From: JBCCGI01 sp039029355
GTDB taxonomy: Bacteria; Planctomycetota; UBA1135; GCA-002686595
Direction: 5' to 3'
Assembly (NCBI GenBank): GCA_039029355.1
Contig: JBCCGI010000080.1
Coordinates: 1-38,489 of the forward strand
DNA length: 38,489 bases
Shown: positions 25,293 to 33,705 of the stretch, piece by piece
Layout of the letters: every line of letters begins with the position of its first letter
How positions within the stretch are numbered: the stretch's first letter is position 1
Notes under the pieces: model-generated
Database searches by the model: none
What the model saw: only the letters and a program-made list of their open reading frames with translations
What the model was told of the DNA's origin: nothing
Made by a program: the position numbers and the translations under genes

Positions 25293-25389
25293 GGAAGCCT
25301 TGCTTCCGCTCCCCTACGGAGCGTTCAGGTTGTCTCTGTCCAGGAACGTAGATGGTTCGACCTGCCGAAACGTTCCTTCCGATCTACGT
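25293..25389. promoter_or_regulatory. Structured intergenic region with alternative pairings
   Basis: GGAAGC (25293-25298) pairs with GCTTCC (25302-25307). Further on, ACGTAGAT (25346-25353) is complementary to ATCTACGT (25382-25389), while GGAACG (25343-25348), which overlaps the first arm, is complementary to CGTTCC (25371-25376). The last two pairings are mutually exclusive. The region sits in the 261-bp gap between divergent genes and is AT-richer than its surroundings; it could be a leader RNA or operator cluster. Confidence 0.4.
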
Positions 25390-25483
25390 CCACTAGTCAG
25401 GAGCGGCCCTCAGGTCCCGCCCTTGGGGTGAGGAGGCTCTCATTTTACAGAGGCGAAACCGGCCAAGCGTATGCTGTCGGGCT

Positions 25484-27391
25484 GTGACTCCTTCGCTCGG
25501 CACCCTCCTTCTGCTCCTGGCGCCCACGCAGGCCGGGCCGCCCCCCGCGGCCCCGACTCCGAACGACCCGCCGGCTCGCGGGCTGAGCCGCAAGCTCACC
25601 GCGCAGCCGCGCCTGGCCAGCACGGAAGGCGGCATGGCGGCCGCGCGCTTCGTCGCGATGACGCTCGCGAAGGCCGGGTTCGAGGTCGAGCTCGACGAGC
25701 GCATCGTCTGCCTCTCGCTCCCGCGCCGCATCGAGCTCGCGCTCTTCGCGGCCGACTCCAAGGAGCCGTGGGTGCATCGCGTGGAGACGTACGACGCCGG
25801 CGCCTCCAACCCGGGCGACGTGCCGCGCTACAGCGCCTGGTCGACGAGCGACTCCGTGCGCGCCGAGGTCTTCGAGGCGGGCCGCGGCCTGCGCGCCGAC
25901 TACGAACGGATGCGCGCCGAAGGCGTCGAGTTCGAGGATCGCATCGCGCTCGTCAAGTACGGCGGCGCCTACCGCGGGGTCAAGGCCGAGCTCGCGGCCG
26001 AGTACGGCTGCGCCGGCGTGCTGCTCTACAGCGACCCCGCATCCGACGGCTACGCGCGCGGGCCGGCCTGGCCCGAAGGGCCGTGGAAGCCGGGCGACGC
26101 GGCACAGCGCGGCGCGATCTCCGCGCTGACCCGTGCGCCGGGGGATCCCACCACGCCCGGCTGGCCGTCGCCGCGCCTGGGCGAAGAGGGCAGGCGGCTC
26201 TCCGACGACGAGCGCGACGCGCGCCTGCCGACGCTCCCCTGCCTGCCGATCGGCGGCGAGGAGGCCGTGCAGATCCGGCGCCGCCTGCGCAGCGGCGAGG
26301 CGGTCGAGGCCCGGCTCGACCTCGACATCCCGCGCGACAACCATCTGATCGTGAACGTCATCGCACGGCTCGAAGGCGAGGAGCCCGGCTTCGTCGTCGC
26401 CGGCAACCACCGCGACGCCTGGGTGCGCGGCGCCCACGACGCGGGCAGCGGGACGGTCGCGCTGCTGCGCGCCGCCCAGCGGCTGGGCGCGCGCGCCCGC
26501 GCGGGGTGGAAGCCGCGGTACGGGATCGTGCTCGGCTTCTGGGACGCCGAGGAGTTCGGGCTGATCGGCAGCACCGAGTGGGCCGAGGCCTACGCCGACG
26601 AGCTGCGCGACGAGGCGATCGCCTACGTCAACGCCGACGCGGCGGTGTCGGGCACGCGCTTCCGCGCGTCGGCCGCACCGGGACTGCTCGCGACCCTGCG
26701 CGCGGCGCTAGAGCGCGTGCCCGACCCCGCCGCCGACTCCGGCACGGTGTGGGACCAGTGGGCCGGCGCCGGCACCCCGCGCCCGGGGCTGCCGGGATCG
26801 GGCTCGGACTACACCGTGTTCCTGCACCACCTCTCGATCCCGGTGGTCGACATCTCCCTCTCGGGCAACTCGGGCGGCCAGTACCACACGCGCTTCGACG
26901 ACTTCGAGCTGATGGAGCGCTTCCTCGACCCCGGCTGGGTCGGGCACGAGGCCGCGGGGCACCTGTTGGAGGAGCTCCTGGTCGAGCTCGACGCGCGCGG
27001 CTTCGCGGCGCTCGACAACGGCGCGGCGGTCCGCGAGCTGGCGGGCCTGGTGCGCGGCGCGTACGAGGCCGACTGGCTGCCGGAGCCACCCGCACGCCGC
27101 CTGGGGCAGGCCTTCGAGTCGCTGGCCGCCGCCGCCGACGCCAGGGCCGAGGCCGCGTCCCCCGTCGATGCCGGGACGCCGCGGCTCTATCCGGCGCTCG
27201 CGGCACCGCTCGCCGACCGCCCCTGGTACCGCAACCGCCTGTGGGCGCCCGGGCTGGAGACCGGCTACGCCGCGGAGACCCTCCCGGCGCTCCGCACCGC
27301 GGCCGCCGAGGGCGGTGAGGCACTTGCAAAAGAGGTCGAATCTCTGGCGCAAGCCCTCCTCGCGCTCGGGTCCGCGTGGCGCGGCGAGTAG
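25484..27391 (+). CDS. Exported M28 metallopeptidase resembling glutamate carboxypeptidase II
   Basis: The 635-residue protein begins with a short hydrophobic signal (TLLLLLAPTQA). A PA domain at about 150-230 includes LYSDPASDGYA and QRGAIS, followed by the zinc peptidase domain. The di-zinc ligands are H309, D319, E357, D385 and H468, with catalytic E356. The spacing H-D +10, H-E +48, H-D +76 is the same as in human GCPII, and WDAEEFGLIGSTEWAE is nearly identical. A C-terminal helical dimerisation-like domain follows. It should cleave C-terminal acidic or other residues from peptides in the periplasm. The start is GTG at 25484. It precedes the ABC exporter genes by 9 bases, in one operon. 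Confidence 0.9.
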   Translation: MTPSLGTLLLLLAPTQAGPPPAAPTPNDPPARGLSRKLTAQPRLASTEGGMAAARFVAMTLAKAGFEVELDERIVCLSLPRRIELALFAADSKEPWVHRVETYDAGASNPGDVPRYSAWSTSDSVRAEVFEAGRGLRADYERMRAEGVEFEDRIALVKYGGAYRGVKAELAAEYGCAGVLLYSDPASDGYARGPAWPEGPWKPGDAAQRGAISALTRAPGDPTTPGWPSPRLGEEGRRLSDDERDARLPTLPCLPIGGEEAVQIRRRLRSGEAVEARLDLDIPRDNHLIVNVIARLEGEEPGFVVAGNHRDAWVRGAHDAGSGTVALLRAAQRLGARARAGWKPRYGIVLGFWDAEEFGLIGSTEWAEAYADELRDEAIAYVNADAAVSGTRFRASAAPGLLATLRAALERVPDPAADSGTVWDQWAGAGTPRPGLPGSGSDYTVFLHHLSIPVVDISLSGNSGGQYHTRFDDFELMERFLDPGWVGHEAAGHLLEELLVELDARGFAALDNGAAVRELAGLVRGAYEADWLPEPPARRLGQAFESLAAAADARAEAASPVDAGTPRLYPALAAPLADRPWYRNRLWAPGLETGYAAETLPALRTAAAEGGEALAKEVESLAQALLALGSAWRGE

Positions 27392-27400
27392 GCTCTCGCG

Positions 27401-29149
27401 GTGCGTCGACTCTGGACCTTCTTCCGCCGCTTTCTCGTCCACAGAAAGATCCTGTTCGCAGGCTTCCTGACGATCCCGCTGGGGTCGCTGGCCGACATCT
27501 GGCTGACGCTCGAGATCGGCGACGGCCTCAACCGGCTGCGCAACTCCGACGACACGACGTTCCTGCGCGGGCTGTTCTTCAGCCTGGTCGCGATCGCGTT
27601 CGTGCGCGGCGTGTTCCGCTTCCTGCAGCGCTGGTGGATCGTCGGCGTGTCGCGACGCGTCGAGGCGGACCTGAAGCAGGACCTGTTCGACAAGCTCGCC
27701 TCGCTCCCCTTCGCGTTCCACAACAAGAGCCGCACGGGCGACATCGTCAGCCGCCTGACGTCGGACGTGGAGAACATCCGCATGTTCCTGGGCCCGGGCA
27801 TGATGTACGTGCTGGGCGCGCTGACGCTGGTGCCGACGAGCCTGTTCGTGCTGATGCGCCTCGAGCCGCGGCTCGTGCTGTTCATGCTGCTGCCGATCGG
27901 GCTGATGGGGCTTGGAGTGCGCGCGCTCGTCCCGCGCCTGCACCGCATTTCGACCCAGGTGCAGGAGAGCCTGGCCGACATCAGCCACCACGCCCAGGAG
28001 ACCTTCGCCGGCGTGCGCGTGGTCAAGGGCTACGGCGTCGACGCCCAGCAGGTCGGCCGCTTCGAGACCGCCTCGCGCGAGAACCGCGACCACCAGATCA
28101 GACTGTCGCGGGTGCGCGGGATGATGGACGCCATCACCCACACCGCGTTCAACCTCACGTTCCTACCGATCCTCTTCGTCGGAGGGATGGCGATGATCGA
28201 CCGCTCGCTCGCCGCGGGCGATCTCTTCAAGTTCATCGACCTCACGCTCAAGGTCTTCTGGCCGGTGATCTCGCTGGGCTGGATGGCGGGCATGTACCCG
28301 CGCGCGCTCGTCAGCGCCGAGCGCATCGACACGCTGCTGAACGAGCGCGCCGAGATCGAGGAAGGCGCCGGCACGCGCGAGCTGGACGAGGTGCGCGGTG
28401 AGCTCGCGCTCCAGCGCGTGTCGTTCCTCTACCCCGACACGTCCGAGCCGGCGCTCCAGGGCGTCAGCGTGCAGATCCCGGCCGAGTCGTCGCTGGGCGT
28501 CGTCGGGCCGACGGGGTCGGGCAAGAGCACGCTGCTCAACCTCCTCGGCCGCATGTTCGACTGCCAGGGCGAGATCCGCCTCGACGGCGTGCCGATCCGC
28601 GACCTGTCGCTCTCGTCGCTGCGCGGCGCGATCGCCTATGTGCCGCAGGACAGCTTCCTCTTCTCGGAGACCTGGCGCGACAACGTCGGCCTCGGCGCGC
28701 CGGACGGCGAGCTGTCGGACGAGCGCCTGCAGGAGCTCGCCGAGCGCGCCTGCATCGCCGAGGACGTCGCCGGCTTCCCCGACGGCTACGAGCAGCTGAT
28801 CGGCGAGCGCGGCGTGACGCTCTCCGGAGGCCAGCGCCAGCGCACGTGCATCGCGCGCGCGCTCGCGAAGGACCCGCCGGTGCTCGTGCTCGACGACTGC
28901 CTGTCGGCGGTCGACACCGAGACCGAGGCCCAACTCATCCACAACCTGCGCGCCGCCGGGCAGGGGCGCACGGTCGTCCTCGCTGCACACCGCCTCTCGG
29001 CCGTGCGCCACGCGGACCGCATCCTGGTGCTGAACGGGGGCCGCGTCGAGGCCCAGGGAACGCACGGCGAGCTGCTCGACGCCTCGCCCTGGTACCGCGA
29101 GACCTGGGACCGCCAGCGGGCCGAAGAGGAGCTGGAGGAGCTCTCGTGA
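27401..29149 (+). CDS. ABC exporter half-transporter with a non-canonical Walker B
   Basis: This 582-residue type IV exporter subunit has six membrane helices (about 20-300) and a nucleotide-binding domain. Walker A GPTGSGKST is at 369-377, signature LSGGQ at 474-478, and the H-loop AAHRLS near 528. The Walker B reads VLVLDD (494-499), with Asp where catalytic Glu is expected, as in degenerate-site subunits of heterodimeric exporters. It overlaps the partner gene by 4 bp (GTGA) and starts at GTG 27401. The pair probably exports a lipid, peptide or drug; substrate unknown. Confidence 0.92.
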   Translation: MRRLWTFFRRFLVHRKILFAGFLTIPLGSLADIWLTLEIGDGLNRLRNSDDTTFLRGLFFSLVAIAFVRGVFRFLQRWWIVGVSRRVEADLKQDLFDKLASLPFAFHNKSRTGDIVSRLTSDVENIRMFLGPGMMYVLGALTLVPTSLFVLMRLEPRLVLFMLLPIGLMGLGVRALVPRLHRISTQVQESLADISHHAQETFAGVRVVKGYGVDAQQVGRFETASRENRDHQIRLSRVRGMMDAITHTAFNLTFLPILFVGGMAMIDRSLAAGDLFKFIDLTLKVFWPVISLGWMAGMYPRALVSAERIDTLLNERAEIEEGAGTRELDEVRGELALQRVSFLYPDTSEPALQGVSVQIPAESSLGVVGPTGSGKSTLLNLLGRMFDCQGEIRLDGVPIRDLSLSSLRGAIAYVPQDSFLFSETWRDNVGLGAPDGELSDERLQELAERACIAEDVAGFPDGYEQLIGERGVTLSGGQRQRTCIARALAKDPPVLVLDDCLSAVDTETEAQLIHNLRAAGQGRTVVLAAHRLSAVRHADRILVLNGGRVEAQGTHGELLDASPWYRETWDRQRAEEELEELS

Positions 29150-31008
29150 GCGGCTACACCGAAGCCGAGAAGGAGGTCATCGCGACCAAGGCCTGGGATA
29201 CGGCGCTCCTCAAGCGCCTCCTCGGCTACGCCAAGCCGCACAAGTGGCTCTTCTTCCAGAGCTTCCTCGTGATCCTCGGGCTCTTCGCGCTCGACCTGGC
29301 GGGCCCCTACGTGCTGCGGCGCGCGATCGACGGCCCGGTGGCCGAGGCGTTGGTCGAGCCCGAGTCGGGCGAGGTGCTGGCGGACGCCGCCGTGCCCGAG
29401 GACACCGACGAGCAGCTCCGCCGGCTGGGCCTGCACGCGCTGCTCTACCTGACGATCATGCTCGCCGCCGGCGGCTTCCGCTACCTGCAGGCGGTGCAGC
29501 TGGGCCGCACCGGACAGGCGGTGATCCACGACCTGCGTACGCACCTGTTCCGGCACATGCAGCGCCAGGACCTCGCCTGGTACGACGCGCGCCCAACCGG
29601 CGCGCTCGTCACGCGCGTAACCGGCGACATCGAGAACCTGAACGAGCTCTTCACCTCCGGGCTGATCGTGCTCGTCTTCGACTTCGTCAAGATCTTCGCG
29701 ATCCTGGCGATCCTGTTCACGCTCGACTCGCAGCTGGCGCTCTTCGTCCTGGCGCTGACGCCGCTCTTGGTCGTGACCAGCCTCGGCTTCCGCGGCGGAG
29801 CACGGCGCGCGCACCGCGTCGTGCGCGCGCGGCTCGCGGACCTCAACGGCTACCTGCAGGAGGTGCTCTCGGGCATCCGCGTGGTGCAGATGTTCCGGCG
29901 CGAGGAGCGCGTCGCGGGCCGCTTCGCCGGCCTCCTGGGCTCCTACTTCCGGGCGAACCTGCGCACGATCCTGCTCTTCGCCCTGTTCTTCCCGTCGATC
30001 GAGTTCCTGACGATCGTCATCAAGGGCGCGATCGTGTGGCGCGGCGGCTCCTCGATCCTCACGGGGGCGCTCACGATGGGCGTGTTCTTCCAGTTCTGGT
30101 TCTACCTCCAGCACTACCTCAACCCGATCCGCGAGCTGGGCGAGCGCTACAACGTGATGCAGCAGGCCTTCGCGTCGTCGGAGCGCGTGTTCCACATCCT
30201 CGACACCGAGCCCGAGGTCGGCCCCCCCGCCGCGGCCAAGCGGCCCGAGCCCTTCCGCGGGCGCGTCGCCTTCGACCGCGTCTCGTTCTCGTACCTCGAG
30301 GGCACGCCGGTCATCGAGGACATCTCCTTCGAGATCCCCGCGGGCGACACCGTCGCCATCGTCGGCGCCACCGGCGCGGGCAAGTCCACGCTGGTCAACC
30401 TGCTGCTGCGCTTCTACGACCCGAGCGCGGGGACGGTGTCGATCGACGGCATCGACCTGCGCGAGCTGGACCCCACCGAGCACCGCAGCCACCTGGGCCT
30501 GGTCCAGCAGGAGGACTTCCTGTTCACCGGCACCGTACGCGAGAACCTCGCGCTGGGCCGCGCGTCGGTGAGCGATGCCTCGATCGCGCGGGCGCTCGAG
30601 GTGAGCTGCGCCGGCGACGTGGTCCGGCGGCTCCCCGGCGGCCTCGACGCCGAGGTGGCCGAGCGGGGGGTGACCCTCTCCACGGGCGAGCGGGAGCTCC
30701 TGGCCATCGCCCGCGCCCTGGCCGCCGACCCGCACGTGGTGATCCTGGACGAGGCCACCTCCAGCGTCGACTCGGGCACCGAGGCCCGCATCGAGGAGGC
30801 CACCCACAACCTCCTCCGCGGGCGCACGGCGCTGGTCGTCGCCCACAGGCTCTCAACAGTCCGGCGCGCGGACCGTATCCTCGTGCTCCACAAAGGCCGG
30901 CTGCGCGAGCAAGGCACCCACGAGGAGCTGCTCGAGCAGGGCGGTCTCTATGCCAAGCTTTACGCGCTCCAGTTCCGCGACGCGGACGACACCGCCCGGG
31001 CCGGCTGA
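29146..31008 (+). CDS. ABC exporter half-transporter with a degenerate signature motif
   Basis: The 620-residue partner has Walker A GATGAGKST at 407-415, Walker B VVILDE with catalytic Glu (531-536), and a signature changed from LSGGQ to LSTGE (511-515). Paired with the upstream subunit it forms one intact ATP site (this Walker A/B with the partner's LSGGQ) and one degenerate site. The topology is six helices with an extended N-terminal region. It resembles the YheH/MdlB branch. The GTG start at 29146 is fixed by a 4-bp overlap. It is followed by a secreted PPIase gene 16 bases on. Confidence 0.92.
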   Translation: MSGYTEAEKEVIATKAWDTALLKRLLGYAKPHKWLFFQSFLVILGLFALDLAGPYVLRRAIDGPVAEALVEPESGEVLADAAVPEDTDEQLRRLGLHALLYLTIMLAAGGFRYLQAVQLGRTGQAVIHDLRTHLFRHMQRQDLAWYDARPTGALVTRVTGDIENLNELFTSGLIVLVFDFVKIFAILAILFTLDSQLALFVLALTPLLVVTSLGFRGGARRAHRVVRARLADLNGYLQEVLSGIRVVQMFRREERVAGRFAGLLGSYFRANLRTILLFALFFPSIEFLTIVIKGAIVWRGGSSILTGALTMGVFFQFWFYLQHYLNPIRELGERYNVMQQAFASSERVFHILDTEPEVGPPAAAKRPEPFRGRVAFDRVSFSYLEGTPVIEDISFEIPAGDTVAIVGATGAGKSTLVNLLLRFYDPSAGTVSIDGIDLRELDPTEHRSHLGLVQQEDFLFTGTVRENLALGRASVSDASIARALEVSCAGDVVRRLPGGLDAEVAERGVTLSTGERELLAIARALAADPHVVILDEATSSVDSGTEARIEEATHNLLRGRTALVVAHRLSTVRRADRILVLHKGRLREQGTHEELLEQGGLYAKLYALQFRDADDTARAG

Positions 31009-31024
31009 CGCCGGCCAGGTTCCG

Positions 31025-32917
31025 ATGCTGCTTCAAGCCCTCGCACTCCTCTCCCTCGCCGTTCCCTCCCCCACCGCCCCGCAGGCTCCGGCCGCCGCGC
31101 AGGACACCGCCGTGCTGCGCGTCGACGGGCGCGATGTCTCTCGCGCGCGCTACCTCGACTGGCTCGTCGCCCGACGCGGCGAGGTGCTGGCGCGCTCCTT
31201 CGCCGAGCACTGGCTGTACGAACGCGAGGCCCGCCGCCTCGGCGTCGCCGAAGTCGCGGACGGCGTGATGGCCCAGGTCAACGCCGAGATCGACGAGCGC
31301 GTCGAGAAGGCGCACCAGGGCGACCGGTCGCGCTGGAACGAAGAGCTGGAGCGCGCCTTCCGCACGCCCGCGGGGCGCATCGCCGAGCGCCGCACGCAGC
31401 TCGAGCGCGAGCACTACCTGCGCAACGTGACCGCCGTGGACCGCGTCGTGCCGGAGGCCAAGATCGAGCGCGAGTGGGAGCGCAAGTACGGCCGCAGCGG
31501 ACGTCGCTTCGAGGTGCGCATCCTGTTCCGGCGCTTCACGTCGCCGCCGCTCTCCGGGCTTGACCGGGCCCAGCAGGACGCCGAACGCGAACGCCTGCGC
31601 GGCGAGCTCGCCGAGGAGCTCCGCGCCCTGAAGGCGCGCGCCGAGGCCGGCGAGTCGTTCGCCGCACTCGCCCGCGAGCACTCCGAGGACCCGCGCACCA
31701 AGGGCCGCGGCGGCGCGCCGGCCGAGGGCATGCTCGACACGGCGGGCTGGCCCGACGCGGTGCTGGACGAGCTCGCCGCGCTCGAGCCGTCGGCCATCAG
31801 CGAGCCGATCTTCCTGCTCGGCGGCCACTGGCTGGTGAAGCTGGAAAAGCTGCACTACACGCCGCTCGCCGACGTCACCGACGAGCTGCGCCAGCAGCTG
31901 ATCGAGGCCGGCCCCGAGCAGGACGAGATGGCGATCGAGGCCCAGGCGCTGTGGGAAGCCATCGAGTGGGAGGCGCTGCCCACGCTCTTCCTGGAGCAGG
32001 AGGAGGGTCGCCCGCGTCCCGGCGACGAGCCGGTGCTGACGATCGACGGCGAGTCGATCCCGCGCGCCCAGTTCGCCCACTGGCTGGCGTGCTTCCACGG
32101 CGAGATCGCCGCGCGTCGCTTCGCCGAGACCGAGGCGGTGCTCGCCAAGGCGCGCGAAGCGGGCTTCTCGTTCTCGAACGAGCAGGTCAGCGCGCGCATC
32201 GAGGAGGACCGCACGCGGATGATCGACTTCTACTTCGGCGGCGACGCCGAGCGTTGGGAGCGCGAGACCATCGGCGCCCGCGGCACGCTGGACGCCTGGC
32301 GGCGCGAGGCCTCGCTGCGCGCGCTGCTCGACCTGAGCACCGAAGCGCTGCTCAAGCAGGGCCGCACGATCACCGACGAACGGCTGCGCTCCGAATGGGA
32401 GACGCGCTACGGACCCGGCGGCGTCTCGCTGCGCCTGCGGATGATCCTGATCGACCCCGTCGCCCCCGAGATCCCGTCCGAGGCGACCCCCGAGGAGGCC
32501 CGCCGCCTCTCGGAGGAGGCCATCGAAGCCGCCCGTGCCAAGGCCGCCGACGTCGCCCAGCGCGTCGAGGACGGCGAGGACTTCGCGTCGCTCGCCAAGC
32601 GCTTCTCCTCCGACGAATCCACCGGCGAGAACGGCGGCGAGCTCCCCCAGGGCTTCGACTACCACCGCCTGCCGCAGGTGCTGCACGGCGCGATCGAAGC
32701 GCTGTCGTCGGGCGAGACCACCCCCGCCGTCGAGGTCGGCGTCTCGACCTACCTGTTCGAGCTGATCGGCCGCGAGGAGGTCGCCTTCGACGACGTGCGC
32801 GCAGCGCTGCTCGCGGAGCTGGAGGCCGCCCGCCCGACGATGGTCGAGGTGGCGGGCTTCCGCAACGTGATGACGCGGGACATGCAGGTCGAGGTGCTAC
32901 CGACGCTCTTCGAGTAG
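31025..32917 (+). CDS. Periplasmic PpiC/parvulin-type protein with two repeats
   Basis: This 630-residue protein has a signal peptide at 1-26 and two similar halves, each with a helical SurA-like chaperone region followed by a parvulin-type segment. Repeat 1 has VRILFRR near 164-170 and a FAALAREHSEDPRTKGRGG block; repeat 2 has RMILIDPVAP and FASLAKRFSSDESTGENGG. These match the conserved PpiC parvulin core. It probably chaperones or isomerises outer-membrane or secreted proteins. The start at 31025 is preferred to in-frame upstream codons because it opens the signal peptide. It follows the ABC exporter by 16 bases, so an operon is likely. Confidence 0.85.
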   Translation: MLLQALALLSLAVPSPTAPQAPAAAQDTAVLRVDGRDVSRARYLDWLVARRGEVLARSFAEHWLYEREARRLGVAEVADGVMAQVNAEIDERVEKAHQGDRSRWNEELERAFRTPAGRIAERRTQLEREHYLRNVTAVDRVVPEAKIEREWERKYGRSGRRFEVRILFRRFTSPPLSGLDRAQQDAERERLRGELAEELRALKARAEAGESFAALAREHSEDPRTKGRGGAPAEGMLDTAGWPDAVLDELAALEPSAISEPIFLLGGHWLVKLEKLHYTPLADVTDELRQQLIEAGPEQDEMAIEAQALWEAIEWEALPTLFLEQEEGRPRPGDEPVLTIDGESIPRAQFAHWLACFHGEIAARRFAETEAVLAKAREAGFSFSNEQVSARIEEDRTRMIDFYFGGDAERWERETIGARGTLDAWRREASLRALLDLSTEALLKQGRTITDERLRSEWETRYGPGGVSLRLRMILIDPVAPEIPSEATPEEARRLSEEAIEAARAKAADVAQRVEDGEDFASLAKRFSSDESTGENGGELPQGFDYHRLPQVLHGAIEALSSGETTPAVEVGVSTYLFELIGREEVAFDDVRAALLAELEAARPTMVEVAGFRNVMTRDMQVEVLPTLFE

Positions 32918-33075
32918 CGCGGATAGAGCCGGGCTTCACCGCCCCCCTCGCCATTCCCTTCGTCGGGATTGCGACCCCGCCGGAGGCGGCTCCTGCTCGA
33001 CGCCTTTGGGAGTCGGGCGTCACGTGCGGCTGGACCGACGGCCTGGAGCCCGCGTCGGGCCGCAGCGCTCGCGGC

Positions 33076-33645
33076 CTAGCGCGGCTGCGTGCGCACGCGG
33101 TTGGTCGTACGCCCGGTCCAGGTCGCCGGGTCGATCACGATCCCCTGCGGGTAGAGGTCGACCCCGGCCGAGGCCGGAGGTACGGGGACCTGGGCACCGG
33201 CGAAGGCTCCCTCGGGGGTCGCGGCGAAGGCTCCCTCGGGGGTCGCGTCGAAGGCTCCCTCGGGGGTCGCGTCGAAGACCGTCGGGAGCAACGGCCCCTG
33301 CCACAGGCCGGCCGCGGCGACGAAGGTCGCGTCCGGCGCCAGCAACAGACCGGCGCCAAACGCCGGCAGCCCCGGAGGTGCGAGCGGCGTGAGCGACGCT
33401 CCCACCACCGCCAGGTTGCCGGGTGTCGCCGCGCCCAACGTGTCGCGCAGCTCGACGCCGAGCGTGGCGGCGCCGCTCGCCAGCGACAGCCGCCGGCCGT
33501 TGAGCGCGCCTCCGCCGTTGTGTCCCGCCTCAGGCCCGAGTCCCGTCCCGGTGTCCGCGACGACCTGCACGATCGGCCCGCGCCAGGTCTCGGTGGACTC
33601 GGCCATCGAGGTGAGCGACTCGTTCGCCGGACCGGAGCCGCTCAC
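33076..33645 (-). pseudogene. Orphan C-terminal fragment of an exported protein
   Basis: A 189-residue open frame with no signal peptide. Its end (GVDLYPQGIVIDPATWTGRT) matches the C-terminal domain pattern seen in the other exported proteins here. The reading frame continues upstream to the TGA that ends the membrane glycosyltransferase, with coherent protein-like sequence (VGTPATGNFINPSGGYQ) but no ATG start. This suggests that the N-terminal half of a secreted protein was lost. The displayed start is a GTG. It contains three 24-bp repeats. It could still be expressed from the GTG, but export would need another signal. Confidence 0.55.
33201..33272. repeat. Three 24-bp tandem repeats in the orphan fragment
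   Basis: Copies at 33201-33224, 33225-33248 and 33249-33272 share the unit cgaaggctccctcgggggtc plus four bases, with a single base difference. They encode eight-residue repeats of the type ATPEGAFD on the minus strand. The near identity indicates recent expansion in the fragment. Confidence 0.85.
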
Positions 33646-33675
33646 CTGGTAGCCGCCGCTCGGGTTGATGAAGTT

Positions 33676-33700
33676 GCCGGTGGCGGGCGTCCCAACCGGC
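33676..33700 (-). terminator. Stem-loop after the membrane glycosyltransferase gene
   Basis: GCCGGT (33676-33681) pairs with ACCGGC (33695-33700), with an inner GGG/CCC pairing, just past the stop of the minus-strand gene. No T-tract follows, so it is only a candidate end for the operon. Confidence 0.3.
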
Positions 33701-33705
33701 TCGCC

